From Strigamia acuminata (Eukaryota > Arthropoda > Chilopoda > Geophilomorpha > Linotaeniidae), in NCBI GenBank assembly GCA_949358305.1, contig OX442314.1, forward strand, positions 12,269,060 through 12,333,059: a DNA stretch of 64,000 bases, read 5' to 3'. This document shows, piece by piece, positions 44,781-58,430 of this stretch. Below the pieces are notes generated by a model. It worked only from the letters and a program-made list of their open reading frames with translations. It was not told where the DNA came from and ran no database searches. Both the position numbers and the translations under genes were made by a program. Position 1 is the first letter of the stretch, and every line of letters begins with the position of its first letter.

Positions 44781-46491
44781 ATTTTTGTTTTAAATGGCTG
44801 TCTAAAATGTGCATTTATACTGGTTTAAAGATGATAAACATGACAAAGACTTTTCAAATGCAGCCTTTGCGAAGTACAGTACAGCAATGCAGGGACAAAA
44901 GAGAAATATGTGACCTTTTCTTTAGCTAAACAATTTTCTTAAAGAAATTGGATCAATGAAAGAAGAAGAATAACAAATGAGGATTTTCTTTAAAAAAAAT
45001 GTTTTTCAGTTGGGGAAAAAAGATGTAACAAAAGTTTGGGAATGATTTACGAGTTTTCCATTGATATTTGGTAGATAAACATTCTTTATTTGTTTATAAT
45101 TCTACATGCATGCTGGTTGGACACTTATTGCGGTAGAAAAGTAATAAAAGAATGATTAAGTTGATGCTATTTGTACGTGTCTAAGGTTATTGACACAGTG
45201 GTGCAGATAGAAAGATCCCAAAGGGAAACAGTTGACGCCATTTTAGATTGGATTACTGCGACTTGAATTGTGTGTGCTGGGACCGGAAGTGCGCTTTGTA
45301 AAACACGTCAAGGCGTGAGTAGCAGTTTGTCACAAGTTCATCGATGGTTATCTTTTAAAGATTGAACCGTAATCGGCGATTTAAGGCATTTGCATGCAGG
45401 AAATTACGTGGAACCCTCGGGAGAGGCGGCTGGAAGTGAAGGACAGGACAGCAGGCTTTTTCCAATTTCGATCTTAGCTTGAGGCTGAGGTTTTGAGTTT
45501 CTCTTTCTCGTTCTCTCCTTTTCCTTTTCCTTTATAGCTTTTATTTCATGTCGGTTTGTTTCCCTGATGCTGATTAGTGGTCAGGGAATTGTAGGGTTTA
45601 ATTAATTTCATCGAGAGAGGATTCCCGCGTGCGTGGATTTATCAAACCGTAAATAAAGTTTTCGTGTGGATTTTAATTGAAAAGAAAGAGGAAAGTTTGT
45701 ATTATTTTTAAAAATCGTTCTTCAGCTGCGTTTTGTGGGTTTTGTTAATCCAATTCGAAGGTAATTGCAGGGATGAAACTAAGCATGAGGCAGTTGAAGA
45801 ATTTGAGCATGTGAATGCTTCAAATTGGATTTGAGCTATTTCCAAAAGCATTTAATCATGAGAAAGATGTGCACGGTTATAGGGTGGAGTATTTTTTTTC
45901 TTCTTTTTTTGCATGAATTTTAAAATAATAATGCGGTCGATTTAAATCGATATGAATATTTTATTGAAATTGGCAAGCAAAGGGAATTTGGTATTCTCTA
46001 ACATATTCGGTTAGGAAGAAGAAAAACAATTTGGATGATCAATAGTTTAATAATGCTCTTTTTTGCAGTCTGGTTATCAAAGTTATGAGCTGAAAAATGT
46101 ATAAATATAGTGGAACGGACCACGGTGATCTGATAACACAAAAATATATTTTTAATTAAGAAATAGCGGTATGTAAAAAATTAGAAATTTTAAATTGAGC
46201 TTTATGATGTCCAAAATGTGCACTGCAACCGAAAGCAGACTAAAATACCCTGCATGATAAGATGATAACTTCAGTTTGCGCCCGGTATCTTGATACTAAA
46301 TTCGTACTGCGCATCCCATTCTGCGTAGATGATTTTTTTAATTCGAGTAGTTATTTACCAGTATTAAGCCTAATAATATGAAAAATAAGGTAAATAAATA
46401 AAAATATTTTGGTACTGCGCTGTAAATTACTTTAAATAATGAGTTTATTGCTGTTTATTTTAGCATTATTAGGCCTAATATTAGGCTTAAG
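44781..46491. other. Non-coding DNA
   Basis: A mixed-composition patch at 45,230-45,640 is not explained. No exon is supported. Confidence 0.35.
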
Positions 46492-46843
46492 ACCGTACTG
46501 CCTTGAACAATGGCCGGGCGCAATTAAGCGCCGGCTCTTGATTAAGCGTCTGGCAACCGCCAGCTGAAAAACCAATAAGCGCCTGCCTCAAATAAACGCC
46601 GGGCGCGTTTAAACGCCGGGTTAACGGGAAAATACTTTAAAAACGGTTATTAAAAACGGTTTTTAGTAGCCTTTTGGAGGAAACTTTGACGGACAAAACC
46701 TCAACAAACGAAACGTTTGGAGTCAGCAACTTTTTTTTTGGATAGAGGCCTGGCTTAAATAATCGCCTGGTTTTGAATAAGCACCTGGCGAGCAAGGTGA
46801 AAAAAAAATTAAACGCCCGGGCCATTGTTCAAGGCAGTACGGT
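46492..46843. mobile_element. GCGC-rich MITE, complete copy
   Basis: About 350 bp with terminal repeats accgtactgccttgaacaat / attgttcaaggcagtacggt. The interior has many ttaagcgcc / aaacgccggg motifs. Copy truncated at 9,368-9,689; a more distant relative starts at about 49,620. Confidence 0.85.
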
Positions 46844-48230
46844 ACTGCTAAATAACAACTGGAACGCCAAATTTACAATCGGCGCTTTCGTAAAGTCATG
46901 TTTAACCTGCAATTAAACTTGTTTCGTTGTTTAAATATTGTGTGCATACACACTGCTATTAAAAACAAGTAAATCACTCGCCGTTTTTAAAGTTAGATCA
47001 GTGGTTCCCAAACTTTTTTGGGTCACGACGCTCCTGTATACCAGACACGGCGCCCCTGCAAGTCAGTCCACCGTTGAAGTAGGTCCGTAAAGTTTCGGAG
47101 CCACAGAGTTAAATCGAAACAAGCAGATTAAAAAGCACTTTAAATATGCTGTTACGTTGAATGCGTTTAGTGTAAATGACTTTTCTAATCCAGCTAGTTA
47201 TTAGAGTCAATATCAACGTCCACTGGAATAATTTCCAACAGGAAATATTTTATTTTGGAGAATTTTTTTTATTTTTTTATTTTTATTTTTTTTGTGGAAG
47301 AACTTTTTTCATTGTGTTTGTGACAGGCAATTTAAGTTTGCAAAGTGGTTTCCCCCAAGGAGTTAAATTGTCGCACTTAGATTCTCCAGTTTAATGATTA
47401 GGAATTTGATTGTGACAAAGTGTCAACCAATGAGACCGTCTGATGAGTGTTCTCGGGGTCTTAGTTAAGGTGGCAGAGTGAAAACGAGGAGATTTTGCTG
47501 GGTAGTTGACTAAGAGAAACGTGCAAGTTTGATCGTTTGCTGGAGCCTAGGAGCTATATGAAGAAAGTCGCAACTTCTCTTTTCGCCGTTGATTGTGGCA
47601 AATGTTAAACGAATCGAGCGTTGTAGCAACATGTGAGATTGTAATTTTCTGTATCGTAAAAAGTGCTGGCAATATGCTGCTTTTCTTTCTTATTAAACAT
47701 GTTTTTTGTAAATCCCTTTATTTTACATTTGCAAAAAATGGCTTTTAAATGAGTTCTCAACACAATAAAATTGCAATTTATTCTTGCAACGAACCATTTT
47801 GAAAGTAAATTTTCTCTTTTCAATTTTTTTTTTTTTTTGGATTGGAATTTTTATTTTTATTTTATTTAAAATTTGTATACACATTCTTGTTTTTGGCGTC
47901 GTCGCTTTGAGCCAGAAAATAGCTACGGTTTTTAATTTGTTTTTATTTTTTAAAGTTTTTCTCTTTTTGTTTGGATTTGAGTAGGAGCATAAGCGTAAGG
48001 TTCATTGGAGCATGTTCTTTAATCACTCTGCTACCATGAGGCTTTATTCTTGCTGATATTGCTTTTGTCGATCAATAATTGGGGCGATTTGGTTCCATAA
48101 TTTATTATGTTTATATATATAAAAAAAATAGTTTTATACACCAGATGTACGACTGTGCCGATGTGTTATGATGATTTCATACAAGTTGGGAAACATTCAA
48201 GGAAATTGGTTCATAAACAGTGAATTTTCA
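46844..48230. other. Non-coding DNA with a single hAT-like end
   Basis: agtggttcccaaactttttt at 47,006 resembles the left end of the 39,356 element, but no right end was found. The segment 46,860-47,000 is loosely repeated at 49,000-49,110. Confidence 0.35.
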
Positions 48231-48234
48231 GTAA

Positions 48235-48445
48235 TTACCAGTGATTTTGTGGTTTTTTAGTACATTTTGTGATTTTTCTATTGATTTGTGTGATTTTTAA
48301 TTGATTTTGTGATTTTTCAATTGATTTTTGTGATTTTCAATTAATTTTTGTAATTTTTCAATTAATTTTTGTAATTTTCAATTAGTTTTTGTAATTTTCA
48401 ATTGATTTTTGTGATTTTCAATTGATTTTTGTGATTTTGAATTAA
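48235..48445 (+). repeat. ~20-bp minisatellite (gattttcaattgatttttgt)n
   Basis: About ten units, with aatttttcaatt variants in the middle. Confidence 0.85.
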
Positions 48446-50194
48446 TTATTTGTGATTTTTTTTTTACAGTTTTAGTTGATTTTTAATGATTTTTGATGAT
48501 TTCTTTGTTTCATTAACTTTTGACTTGATATAACTAATTATTAGATGCAAATTTAATCGTCGAGTAAAGTCGTTTGCTGGATGTCAGCTCCTTTAGTTGG
48601 ATATGTTAAAATGTGACTTTTATTAGAAACGGGCACAGTGCTTTTGGGTAACAAAAACGACAATTGAAATGTCAAAACCCAAGTCTGCTTTAAGCTAAAA
48701 GCCGCGCTTTGAAGATTTTTTTTTCAAGTTTCCAATAATACCGTTTGCGACATCTAGTGAATCGCTATAAGGAGGGAAGACTACAGTAGAATCCCATTAA
48801 GTTTCTATGTTTGTCCAACTGATGTAATTTGCCTAGTTTCTGCACCTAAGGTGATCAAACTTACACTGCTCTTAAGTGTCGCCAGCACTTGCACCACCTG
48901 ATGTTTGCTTAGGCTAAGATGGGTTAGATTTCAGATACCTAAAGTGCCCACCACATTTCTAAAACTTCTGCTTGCGCCATTGAATGAGTTGAAGGTAGCA
49001 GGAACGATTGGAATATCAGCCATCGTGTTAACAAATTGGTGTTGTTTAAATGTTGTGCGCATGCCCACTGAGACTGAAAGAAATTGCTCTCCATTTTTGA
49101 AGTTAGATCAAGACAACCATTTAAATACGATGTTTAAAATGCTGTACGCCTCATTTCTTTGTTCTGCGTCTGCAATTGTGACTTTTTTCCTGAGAATGTT
49201 TGCTTTTTGCTGAAGAAACGACTAAAATTTAAACGCTGCAGCTAGTAGCGTTCTAACTACAAACTGCGAGTTATGTTTATTGTGAGGCAGTCATAAACAG
49301 GGCTGCCGTTACGTACAGGCGAAGCAAACAGCCGCTTATGACGGACAATTTAAAGGGATTATCCTTGGATCCTTAAAAAAAACAGATCAATGTTTGAAAA
49401 AGGTCGTTGGAAAGTCCAGTGCCACCCACCAAAATGCTAACCAATTTTGTATGGGTTCATTTCTAATGTCTAAATTAACCTAAAACTTACCATAGGTTAG
49501 GCACACACTGGAGTGTTCTGTACTCCATCCTCTTTACATTCACTCATGTTAATTTGTAACACTGCCTGTGCGCAGCGCCACCTATGTATTTTCTGTATTA
49601 AAAACACACTTACGCAAATACCGTACCGCTTCGTTTAAGCGCCTGTGTTCATAAGGCGCCAGGCCCGTTTTAGCGAGCGTTTTAGCGCCGGGCAGTCATC
49701 GGTGTTTCAGGGAATTGGCGCCGACCCCGATTAAGCACCGGGTCCCCAAAAATGACGTAAAATGATGTAAAAGACTATCGTGATGAGATCACAAGCTGTA
49801 TTTGAAGAATCATTTAGACCAAGTGGCGTTTTTAAACATTAGTTGCTGTGTTTGCTTCACTGCTTTGACCAATGCCCTTAAACATCTTGTTATTTTATGA
49901 TGTTGTTCCCACAGCGCCACCTGTATTTTCCATGAATAAATCACCACTAACTTTGACCACTTGAAATTGAAGTCCGTTTTTGTTCTGTTCTACACAAAAT
50001 TATGACTTAGTATTGCTATGTTCTTACTAAATATTAAAATTGTAAGTGGAGTGAAAGAAATGACGACCGTCCATGGAAGTAGAAATTAATCAAGCGATTT
50101 TTGTTCAAGTATGCCAGGTGGCGCTTAAACACGGGATTATCCCATATGAAAAAATATTATAGGGTATTCTTGTAGTAATATCCTATAGGGTGTA
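48446..50194. other. Non-coding DNA
   Basis: No gene supported. Near 49,620-49,760 there is a GCGC-rich segment related to the MITE at 46,492. Confidence 0.35.
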
Positions 50195-50305
50195 CTATAA
50201 TACGGAAACAATACCGTACTTTTGCAAAAATACGGTATTCTTGGTGTCTCAGCGGCAGCTACTATTCGAGGGCGACTCTTAATCGGTAAAATACGGTATT
50301 TGTTT
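50195..50305. mobile_element. Partial 'aagagccgcggct' MITE
   Basis: Matches the right half of 44,553-44,780, including aataccgtacttttgcaaaa and the terminal cttaatcggtaaaatacggt. Confidence 0.7.
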
Positions 50306-52690
50306 TGCTTTAGAAAACTATTCTTACAATCACAATCACAGTGGCCACTTAGAGTCCTACAGAGTTTTCGAGCTAACACCACCCATTTCTTGATTGAACT
50401 GGACTCGAGCAAATTTGCTCGTTGCCAATAGCACTGACTTTAACCGATAATGAGTTGACGTGCGTTCCGACCAGGAGCATCTCATTGGGACCAACATCTC
50501 CGTGTAAAACGCTTCGATGCGCGCACAAACCATCATTTGTAGGGCAATTACAGAACTACAAGCGCCTTTTTCTTTCTACTGGAGAAATCGAAACCCATCG
50601 CACACCTGAGGAAGATTTCCTTCTCTGGCATGGAAATGATGAGAATAAATGTTCGCAATTCCTCCTAAATCCCTCGGGTATTTTTTTCCTATTCTTTGGA
50701 AGGATTTACGAGTTATTTTGTTAAGAATTTACTACAAACTTGGCTTTTACAAAGGCTCAAATACAATTTTTTTTTTCTGGGTTTCGTTTGATGAAGAGCT
50801 AGTGCTAGAATATTGGAGCCGAGCCCAAAGGCGGGGGGTGGAGGGGCTGCACATGCTCAGCACGTGTCTCGCATACGTAGGCCACCACTCGATTGTCCTT
50901 TGTATTGGAGCAACACATCGGATGTCCATGATCGTGTTTTCTGGTTAGTAAATTACTGCTTGCGCTTTGATTCGGAGTTGCACTATACAATTATGTAGGT
51001 AGAAAAAAAATCTAACGTGTATTGGATGTCTTATTTACTCGGAGTGAATTTGATTGGTTTTGTACTGGGGAAAATATATATTGGCTGGTAAACAAGTAGT
51101 AAGAGGAAAGGACGTGGGTGGTTTGGGGGTGTAGAGCGAGAAAATGAATTTTTTAGTGAATCACAAGAAGGAAATTGTTGTGTTTTGGTAGTAAAACCGA
51201 AATATACGCAGATGTTGTCTCTATCTTTATCTGCCATACAGGTTTGAGTATGTAACAGGCGCCGCATTGGCGTCAACATCAATCGTGGTAGTAATCGCTA
51301 AGCCCTAAATAAACCAGGGTAATGCCCCTGTTTTATTTGATTTGACGTTTTCATATTGGTAAAATTAGTTTTGCGAATTTTTAGATGTTTTAGCTTTGGG
51401 ATTAGGGGATTTCTATCAGAAATTTAGATGTAAAAACGACAATTTGGTCTAAAGTTTTCAATTGAATTCGCTTTAAGTGGAAATTCGAGCCTCGAGAATT
51501 AGAAGCAGATTCGACTGACAAAGCGATTTGTATGTGTAGGAATCTGCGTATTTGTTTTATGTGTTTGGTTTCAATTACTTTTCATTGATGGGAATGTTTT
51601 TACGATCCACTAATCCATTTCAAGTGGGATGGAAACCGTAAAAATAAATTGCAAACAGTATGCGTCTGCATCCCGGGTGGACTACATGTGGGCTACGAGT
51701 TGTTTTTTTACACATAAATAGCCCATGTTTGCAAGGACAAGAGGAGGGAATGACGAAGGAAGCCAAGGGAGTGAGTTTTGTCGAGTGGAAAGACGAAAGA
51801 GTGATGCTGGTAGACTCTGCTCGGCTTGGACTGAGTGGAGTAGTTACCTAAGGAGAACTGGAGTTTTTATGGGACATTGACTGTCAGTGTATCGTTTTTT
51901 AACTGAGGAATTTATCGCTGGTGTAATTGGAACTAGTTGGTGAGTATTGAATTTAATTTCTTGCTTGGTTTGATGAAACTAAAAAGGTTTGGTAATTTAA
52001 TTAATGGTTTGGGGGGATTTTCGATTTACGGTTTTGCAGTGTCATAAAGATATGAAATGAAAGAAAGAGAAATGAAATGATTGATGAAGAAGTCAATTTT
52101 ACCCGGGGGTTGTGATAAGGGAGGATTTACGACTGACTGCTGACATGTCAATTATTACTGAGAATTGTGGCTTGAGCAGGAAATTAATTCGACTTGTGTA
52201 GTTAGAACTGAAATTACTTAATGATAGTAATTGCCGTATGTTGGAATGCAGCAAATAATGTTCGGAGTGGAATTGTGGAAGTATGAACCATAAAACAAAA
52301 TACCGTATTGATGTGCTTTTAAAGGCATACCACTAAACAACGAGTTTGACCAGACTGTCTTTAAGTTGCGTTTTTAGTGACGTTATTTGAAAATTTCAGA
52401 AATTTTTTTTAAAAAAAAAAATTTACCAGTTTCCAGGTTACCTTGGCAAAGACCATACCAGTAACAAATAGTTACGTTTGCATTTAAGGGCTTGCATTGT
52501 GGTACAAATCAACATCTGCACGTGCATGTGCAGTGATGGTTATAATTAAATGAAGAATGGTGTAGATCAAGAGATTAGAAGAAATGATTTCAATAGAGAA
52601 AGCATTTTTAAAGGCTTTTATTTTTAATGTCAAAATAAAGCTACTATAGTTGGTTTGAGTTATCTTTCTGATTTAGAATGTTGCACTTTC
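50306..52690. other. Non-coding DNA with a candidate splice donor
   Basis: ORFs at 50,422-50,948 and 51,660-51,851 lack recognisable domains. The purine-rich stretch 51,720-51,939 ends at tagttg|gtgagtattg, a strong donor, and could be an exon, but no acceptor or conserved frame supports it. Confidence 0.3.
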
Positions 52691-52696
52691 ATCATT

Positions 52697-52920
52697 CACA
52701 TCGATGTAAGTACTGGCGAGCTTGGTGCAGTCCTTATGCAAGAAGACCTCGGAGATGTACGACCAGTTGCTTATGCTAGCAGGTCACATTGCGAGGTGCA
52801 GTAGCCAACTAGAATGCATCAGAGTGTCTAGGTGTGGTTTGGGCTGTGAACAAGTTAAAGCCGTATGAGGAATATCCAGAATGTGTAGTTGAGACGGATA
52901 AGTGGAACCGAGATGGATCG
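52697..52920 (+). pseudogene. Decayed Gypsy-type RNase H fragment
   Basis: From 52,697 the frame reads a typical retroelement RNase H start (DVSTGELGAVLMQ ... VAYASRS) until a stop at about 52,801. The continuation ECLGVVWAVNKLKPYEEYP is in another frame from 52,822. So the fragment is frameshifted, with part of the sequence between lost, and no other retroelement domain follows. It once took part in copying retrotransposon RNA and is now inactive. Confidence 0.75.
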
Positions 52921-54954
52921 CACAACCCTTGAGTGGCTCATAGCTTGTGAAACTCAACATGAAACTCAATTTTCTGCAACTATTCCATCATTTGTTAAAC
53001 TGCGTGCTTGTGCTTTTCAACCTTTTCACAATTCTAAATCAAATTCGACCTTAGGTCAAGCTGACCACACGTGATTGTGTGCAGTGAGAGTCAGCAATTC
53101 TCTGATAGTTGGTTTAACCAAATTTACACAATTCACAAGCTGACTCAATGTCACGTGATTGAAAATCGAGTGGACCCTAAATCCCTCTTTAAATTCCTTC
53201 AATCTCTTTATTCTCGGCTGATTATTTTAAGTATAAATGAAAAAAAAAATTCGTAATCTTTTCGAAAAAAAAAAATTCCTCAGTCTCATTTATTCCTGGC
53301 TGAGAATTTAATGACGACCCGCGAATAAAAAAACACTCTCTTTTATCTCGAGATCTGTCAGAAATGCATTACAGAACTAATTACAGCTAAGTAGCCGAGT
53401 AGTTAATGGTGAAATAAGAGAAAATGAGCTTTATTGCAATAAATAAAAGATTCCCTCACCCCTTCTTAATTTCTCTGATGTCTAATTAGTTCGTTGCGAA
53501 CCTGTTTTTGCATCTAATTACCCTACTTCTTGTGATTTACCACATTTCTTGCTTTTTTTAATTTTTTTTTTTTCAAGATTTACCATCTCGCCAAACTTTA
53601 ATTTTGTTTCTATTTTTGAATGCTTCTTGTGCATTTTGAGATGTTGGTGCTGAAGGAAAGAGTCTTTATGGGAGTCCGTGACGCCGCGCATCGCTCATAG
53701 GTTTAAACTCAACGAATTTTATGGATGAATTCGTTTCTTTGAAACTTTTTAGACAATGCAGCTGTCGAGGTCGAGTCCTGCTCTCACCGTCTACAGCCTA
53801 TTGGAGCTGGAGGATTTTTCCCATTTATTTTCATTGATTACAACTAGTGGCGAGTGTGAAACACATTGGACCAAAGTTGCAACTCCCACGCCAATAAACT
53901 TTTTTTTTTTTGGGGGTGAAATTTTTTTTTCCTTGTTCTTAACAGTAATAACAATAGACACATTGGTTTCGACGATTCAGCAGTCTTTCATTTTCTACGA
54001 GTGTTCAGAGTACTCTAAAAGTTAGATCTTTGTATATATCGCACAAATTGCAAGAGTTGCATCGAGCGTTTCTATGGTAACGGCGTTGTTTGCACATTCG
54101 GAGGTTTTTGCGTGTTCGGGTTTTCTAAAGTTTAATTTTTATTTATTTAGTTTTTTTTTCTGTCTTATTTTGTCCTTTTGTTAATCATATATCATTACTA
54201 ATTTGAAAACGCACGCCACCAAAGTGTTGAATATCAATTATGTTGGTCGAAACGAGCAAACTCATTAAACCCATATTTTTTTTTTCTGCGCAGTTTCGTC
54301 CTCGGGTTTTCTCAAATTCATTAACGAACTCAGTTAGCAGCTCGTAATTAGACTTTGGGCACATGTGCTGTAAATCTCACTCATATTGTGGTGTATTCTT
54401 CATCAGTGCTAGCATTTAATGAGTAGGAGAAATTTGGGAACGTTTATTGTTAGTCCTTTAAAGTTTTCTGCTGAACTGTATATTTAATTACGTTAAGTTT
54501 TTAATCGATTTCGTACATTAAAAACATATTTTTTTAATAATAATTTGAGGAATTTTTTTTCCACATGAGTGGAGGTAATTGTTTTGAATTATTTATAAAT
54601 AAAAACATGTTAAAATTTCGAAAAATTAATTGGTTTAAAACATTATAATTAAATTGTATTATTACAAGGGAAAGGGGACTTTTACTTGCTTTACTGCATA
54701 GTTTCTGTACATCAGTTCACTTATGAGCAGAGTGAGTGATGGGTATTTTGAATTTGATATCAATATTCCGGACACAGACTTTGTAGAATGCTGGATAAAA
54801 CCTGAATTGTATTCTTGATTACATATAGAACACTCCCGGGATGTCCACGTCCGCATTCTTTAAAGGGTAACTATCTAATGTTAGAAATACAACTTTGTAA
54901 GTAGGCGTATTTATTTAGTCATTGGGGGTTTGCAGTATAGGTAGAAAACTTGTA
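52921..54954. other. Non-coding DNA
   Basis: No gene supported. Poly-A/T runs near 53,250, 53,560 and 53,910. Confidence 0.35.
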
Positions 54955-55146
54955 GCTTGTAACCAGGGTTGAACCCAGGCCCACCTTTACCATTGGGCTA
55001 ACTGGGCTGCAGCCCAGGGGCGCCGGGCACAGGGGGGCACCGGTCACAGGGGCTCGATGGGCACAGAAAAGTGCTGGGCAAGGGAAGCCTGAGTTTTATT
55101 AGCCCAGGGCGCTGAAAAGTGTAAAGACGGCCCTGGTTGAACCATG
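54955..55146. mobile_element. Inverted-repeat element next to the 55.1-kb MITE
   Basis: Begins taaccagggttgaaccca and ends cggccctggttgaaccat, with gggctgcagccc and gggcaca repeats inside. Probably a short non-autonomous element; the family is unknown. Confidence 0.5.
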
Positions 55147-55352
55147 AACCAAGGATGACATGGACACGTATTCGTGTGTTATTTCCTATTGATTTGTTAT
55201 TCTGTGCGCTGATTGGATGTCAGCAGTCATGTGTCATGCATTGCTTGCCAACTATGCATGTTTGTTATCTGTTGTCATCCCAGAATACAGTGCAGCTATA
55301 TATTATGTAGTGCCATCAGTGGCAAAATGCACTGTACATGTTATCCTTGGTT
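55147..55352. mobile_element. MITE-like repeat, copy 2
   Basis: Ends are inverted repeats aaccaaggatgacatg / catgttatccttggtt. The interior is homologous to 30,395-30,605 in opposite orientation. Confidence 0.8.
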
Positions 55353-56657
55353 GATGGTTGCACGCACTATCGTTACGATAATATCATCACCAGTAATCTC
55401 GTTGTTATGTAACTGTAACGGTAATAAGTTATCCATTGATGACAAAGTAACTCGTCAGAAATTTGTTAATACTTTACCAATAACGACTTGCTAATCTCGT
55501 TATCGTTATGTAGCAATTCACCATGTAACATTATAACGCACTTTGGGCCTAAAATTTCTTTTGGCCTAAAAGTGCATTTTTGAATCTAAAATTGCGTTAT
55601 TGGATCTAAAATGTGTTTTAAGACCTAAAAAATGTTTTTAGTTAATAGTTATTGCGTCAACTCGTCTCTAAAAGTTGGTTAGCATGTTTTATTGAGGGTA
55701 AAATTGCCAGTCAATGTCAGTTACTTCGATCAAAATTTTATAGATATGCGCTGTAGTACTGGTATGTTTTCTTCTGATGGGGGAATACGGGAGAAACCCT
55801 GCAACAAATATGGGCTATTATTCGATTCTTCTTGTGTAATACCATGGGAAGGAAAGGAGATAAAAACCTAAGAGCAAAAAATGGGTCTAAGCTTCTTTTT
55901 AACATTTTTCATCGTATACTATGTGTGTGAAAACATTTTCATGTTTTTTCAACCAATCTTGGATCTCTAGCGCCTTTCGCGTGTGATAAGAAAGAAGGAA
56001 ATTGTGGCGAGTTGCTCACACATTTAGAAAGGATCCTTCTGTGATGGATAGCACCCTTGAGGATCAAGTTTGGACTTTTTAATCGCGTTTACTTTTTTTT
56101 TCTATTTTTTATTACTGATAGTGCAAATCGACTCTCTTAGTGAAGATTAATTAAAAGTTGTTGAGTAAGTGGTGGCTGAGAAGATTATAGCAGACGCCCC
56201 ACAAAGATGTTATCTTAAATTATAAGTTGTAGTGTTGTATATGATAACATCTAGTTTTAATTGGATTGCTGGCAAAGTATTGCTTTTGTATTGGTACTAG
56301 TTGGTCTCGCAGCGCTGTGAATAGCCATTGGAGAATGAATTCACAAGCTTATGGTGATGTGTAACATTTAAAGCTGAATTCATTAATTCTTTGAAAACTA
56401 ATTTTAGCTAACATTTATGTTGTGCTCAATTTCCTGACAATATTTTATGATTGGGAGATTTTATCAAAATATCAAAATGTTCTGAAAGTGCAAAGCATGA
56501 TACTTTTTTAATTTCCTGCGTAGATCCATGGCAATGTTAAACCTTCACTACAGATTTTTTTTTGCCGTTTTTATTTTCCTGCATTATTAAAAAAAATATG
56601 ACTGCGTATCTTTATAAAACATTCGAAAGTTATTTAAAAATATTTTTGAAGACTATC
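55353..56657. other. Non-coding DNA
   Basis: Contains a loose ~20-bp array at 55,545-55,640 (gcctaaaatttcttttggcc type). No gene. Confidence 0.35.
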
Positions 56658-57067
56658 TATACTTTGGCTCATCATAAGAGTTTGACTTTTTGCTATTGGC
56701 CAGAGTCATTTCACTGGTGTACCGGTAGTTATACATAAAAGTAGGCCAAAATACATGTTGAGTTTTTGCCAGACAAAACAACCAATCAAAAAATGCAAAA
56801 ATTGCTTGCTTTCCTGACAAAGCAACCAATAAACTGAACAAACATGTATTTTGAAATAAGAACAGCATAAAACATTGTTTTAAGATTTTTAAAAACATTT
56901 TATTGTAAAAACCAAATCAATTTACAACATTTTAACCACTACAATAATCAAACAAATTAAAAACAGAACAAAACTACTTTTCCTGGTGGCAGTATAAAGG
57001 CAACAGTTAGGATTAAACAGGCTCGGCCAATAGGAAAAAGTCATACTCTTATGATGAGCCAGAGTTT
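56658..57067. mobile_element. MITE family 'ctcatcgtaagag', copy 2
   Basis: Inverted ends actttggctcatcataagag / ctcttatgatgagccagag. Homologous in opposite orientation to 16,841-17,236. Confidence 0.85.
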
Positions 57068-58430
57068 AACTTGGTGCTTCTCAAACTGTTGTCTGCGGAC
57101 TGATGCCAATCTGCAAGCAAGAGGCTGTCGGTCCAAACTTTTTGGACATAATTTTCATTATTCCGAACTTTTTAGACACTAGTGTTGTATTCAAAAGCAG
57201 ATGAGTAGAAAATTATGCATCCAACAGGGGCACATTTTTGCTCAATCTAGAGCTAAATTAGGTCTCTTAGGAATATTTTTATTTATTTAAATGAGAGCTT
57301 TCCAGCAATGTCAAAACGCCTTCAAACAATGATGTGCTTAAAAAATTTGGATTATTCAAACTTTTTGGACTGACTGTAGTTTTAGAAGTGATGGTCTAAC
57401 TGGCACTAGCTGCGTTCAATACTGAAGCCTGAAGTGACGTAACTGCTTACATGATGTGTTTTGGGTCATATTACAAATCGTTTGGTGATCTATCTCAATC
57501 GTGATGCAAAATAGTCGTACAAGGATCGAACGTCGTAATATTGAATGCAGCCAATCACTGTCACTAATAAGTTGCTGACATAGTTAGTTCTGGTGAGTTC
57601 CTATAGGATAAATAGTGCGCATCCAACCTCTAACCTTTTCAATGTGTGGCTGCTGCGTGAAAGCTGAGGAGTCTTGATGGCGTGTATATGATTCTGTGCG
57701 GAACTGATGGCTCTTCGAGCTTATCTAAAGGTCTTTGGGTCACTTGATAGGTGTGGCATTTCTCGTGGCTCCATCTAATTTCAGAACCAGGTCATTTGAT
57801 ACTGGATTAGACTATCTGAGAATTTTTTTTTCCGACATTCCCATCACTTCAATCTCAATACAAACACATTAAGCAAACGCTCATACGTGCTTTTTCTTTG
57901 GAGTGTCTTTATTTTATTGATAAACATGAATGTGATATACTGTAAAACTACTGTAAATTCTCTTGATAGAACACGGTCTTCCAGTTGGCCGTGCCCTCCA
58001 AGCAAACATAAGCAAGCACATAAGTGGAATGCAACAAATTTGTAATTACAAACAAGCTTTGAAATTTTTATTACAAATATTATAATCCCATTTGACACAA
58101 GTCTCTTAAAGGTAAATCACGCCACCGTGAGTTTTCTAGAGCAGACGTTTTTAACATATTTTAAACTTTCTTTCACTCGAAAAAAATCTTAAGATGTTTA
58201 CATACTATACTCCTGCATAAATATTCTTTCGTGGATGCCAAGGGACGTAATAAAATTAGTGGTGTTTTTCCTTCGCTTTATTAATTACATTATAATTTGC
58301 GTATTAATTTTTAAAAAGTTGGAAACTTTTGTACCTGGCCAAAAGAAATTTAGCATGGCTCTGTAATTGTGGGAATCTTCAACGATATTATTTTTTTTTA
58401 TAAGAGTTTTAATGCATGTTTTACGACTTA
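57068..58430. other. Non-coding DNA
   Basis: Short ORFs only; nothing recognised. Confidence 0.35.

Noticed and set aside
50422-50948. Overlapping ORFs of about 100 codons as protein genes
   Set aside because: Several frames and both strands are open together, and no motif or splice pattern supports any one of them.
54960-54985. tRNA or tRNA-derived SINE from the gggttgaaccc string
   Set aside because: It resembles a B box only superficially; no A box or cloverleaf can be built upstream, and the string forms part of an inverted repeat.
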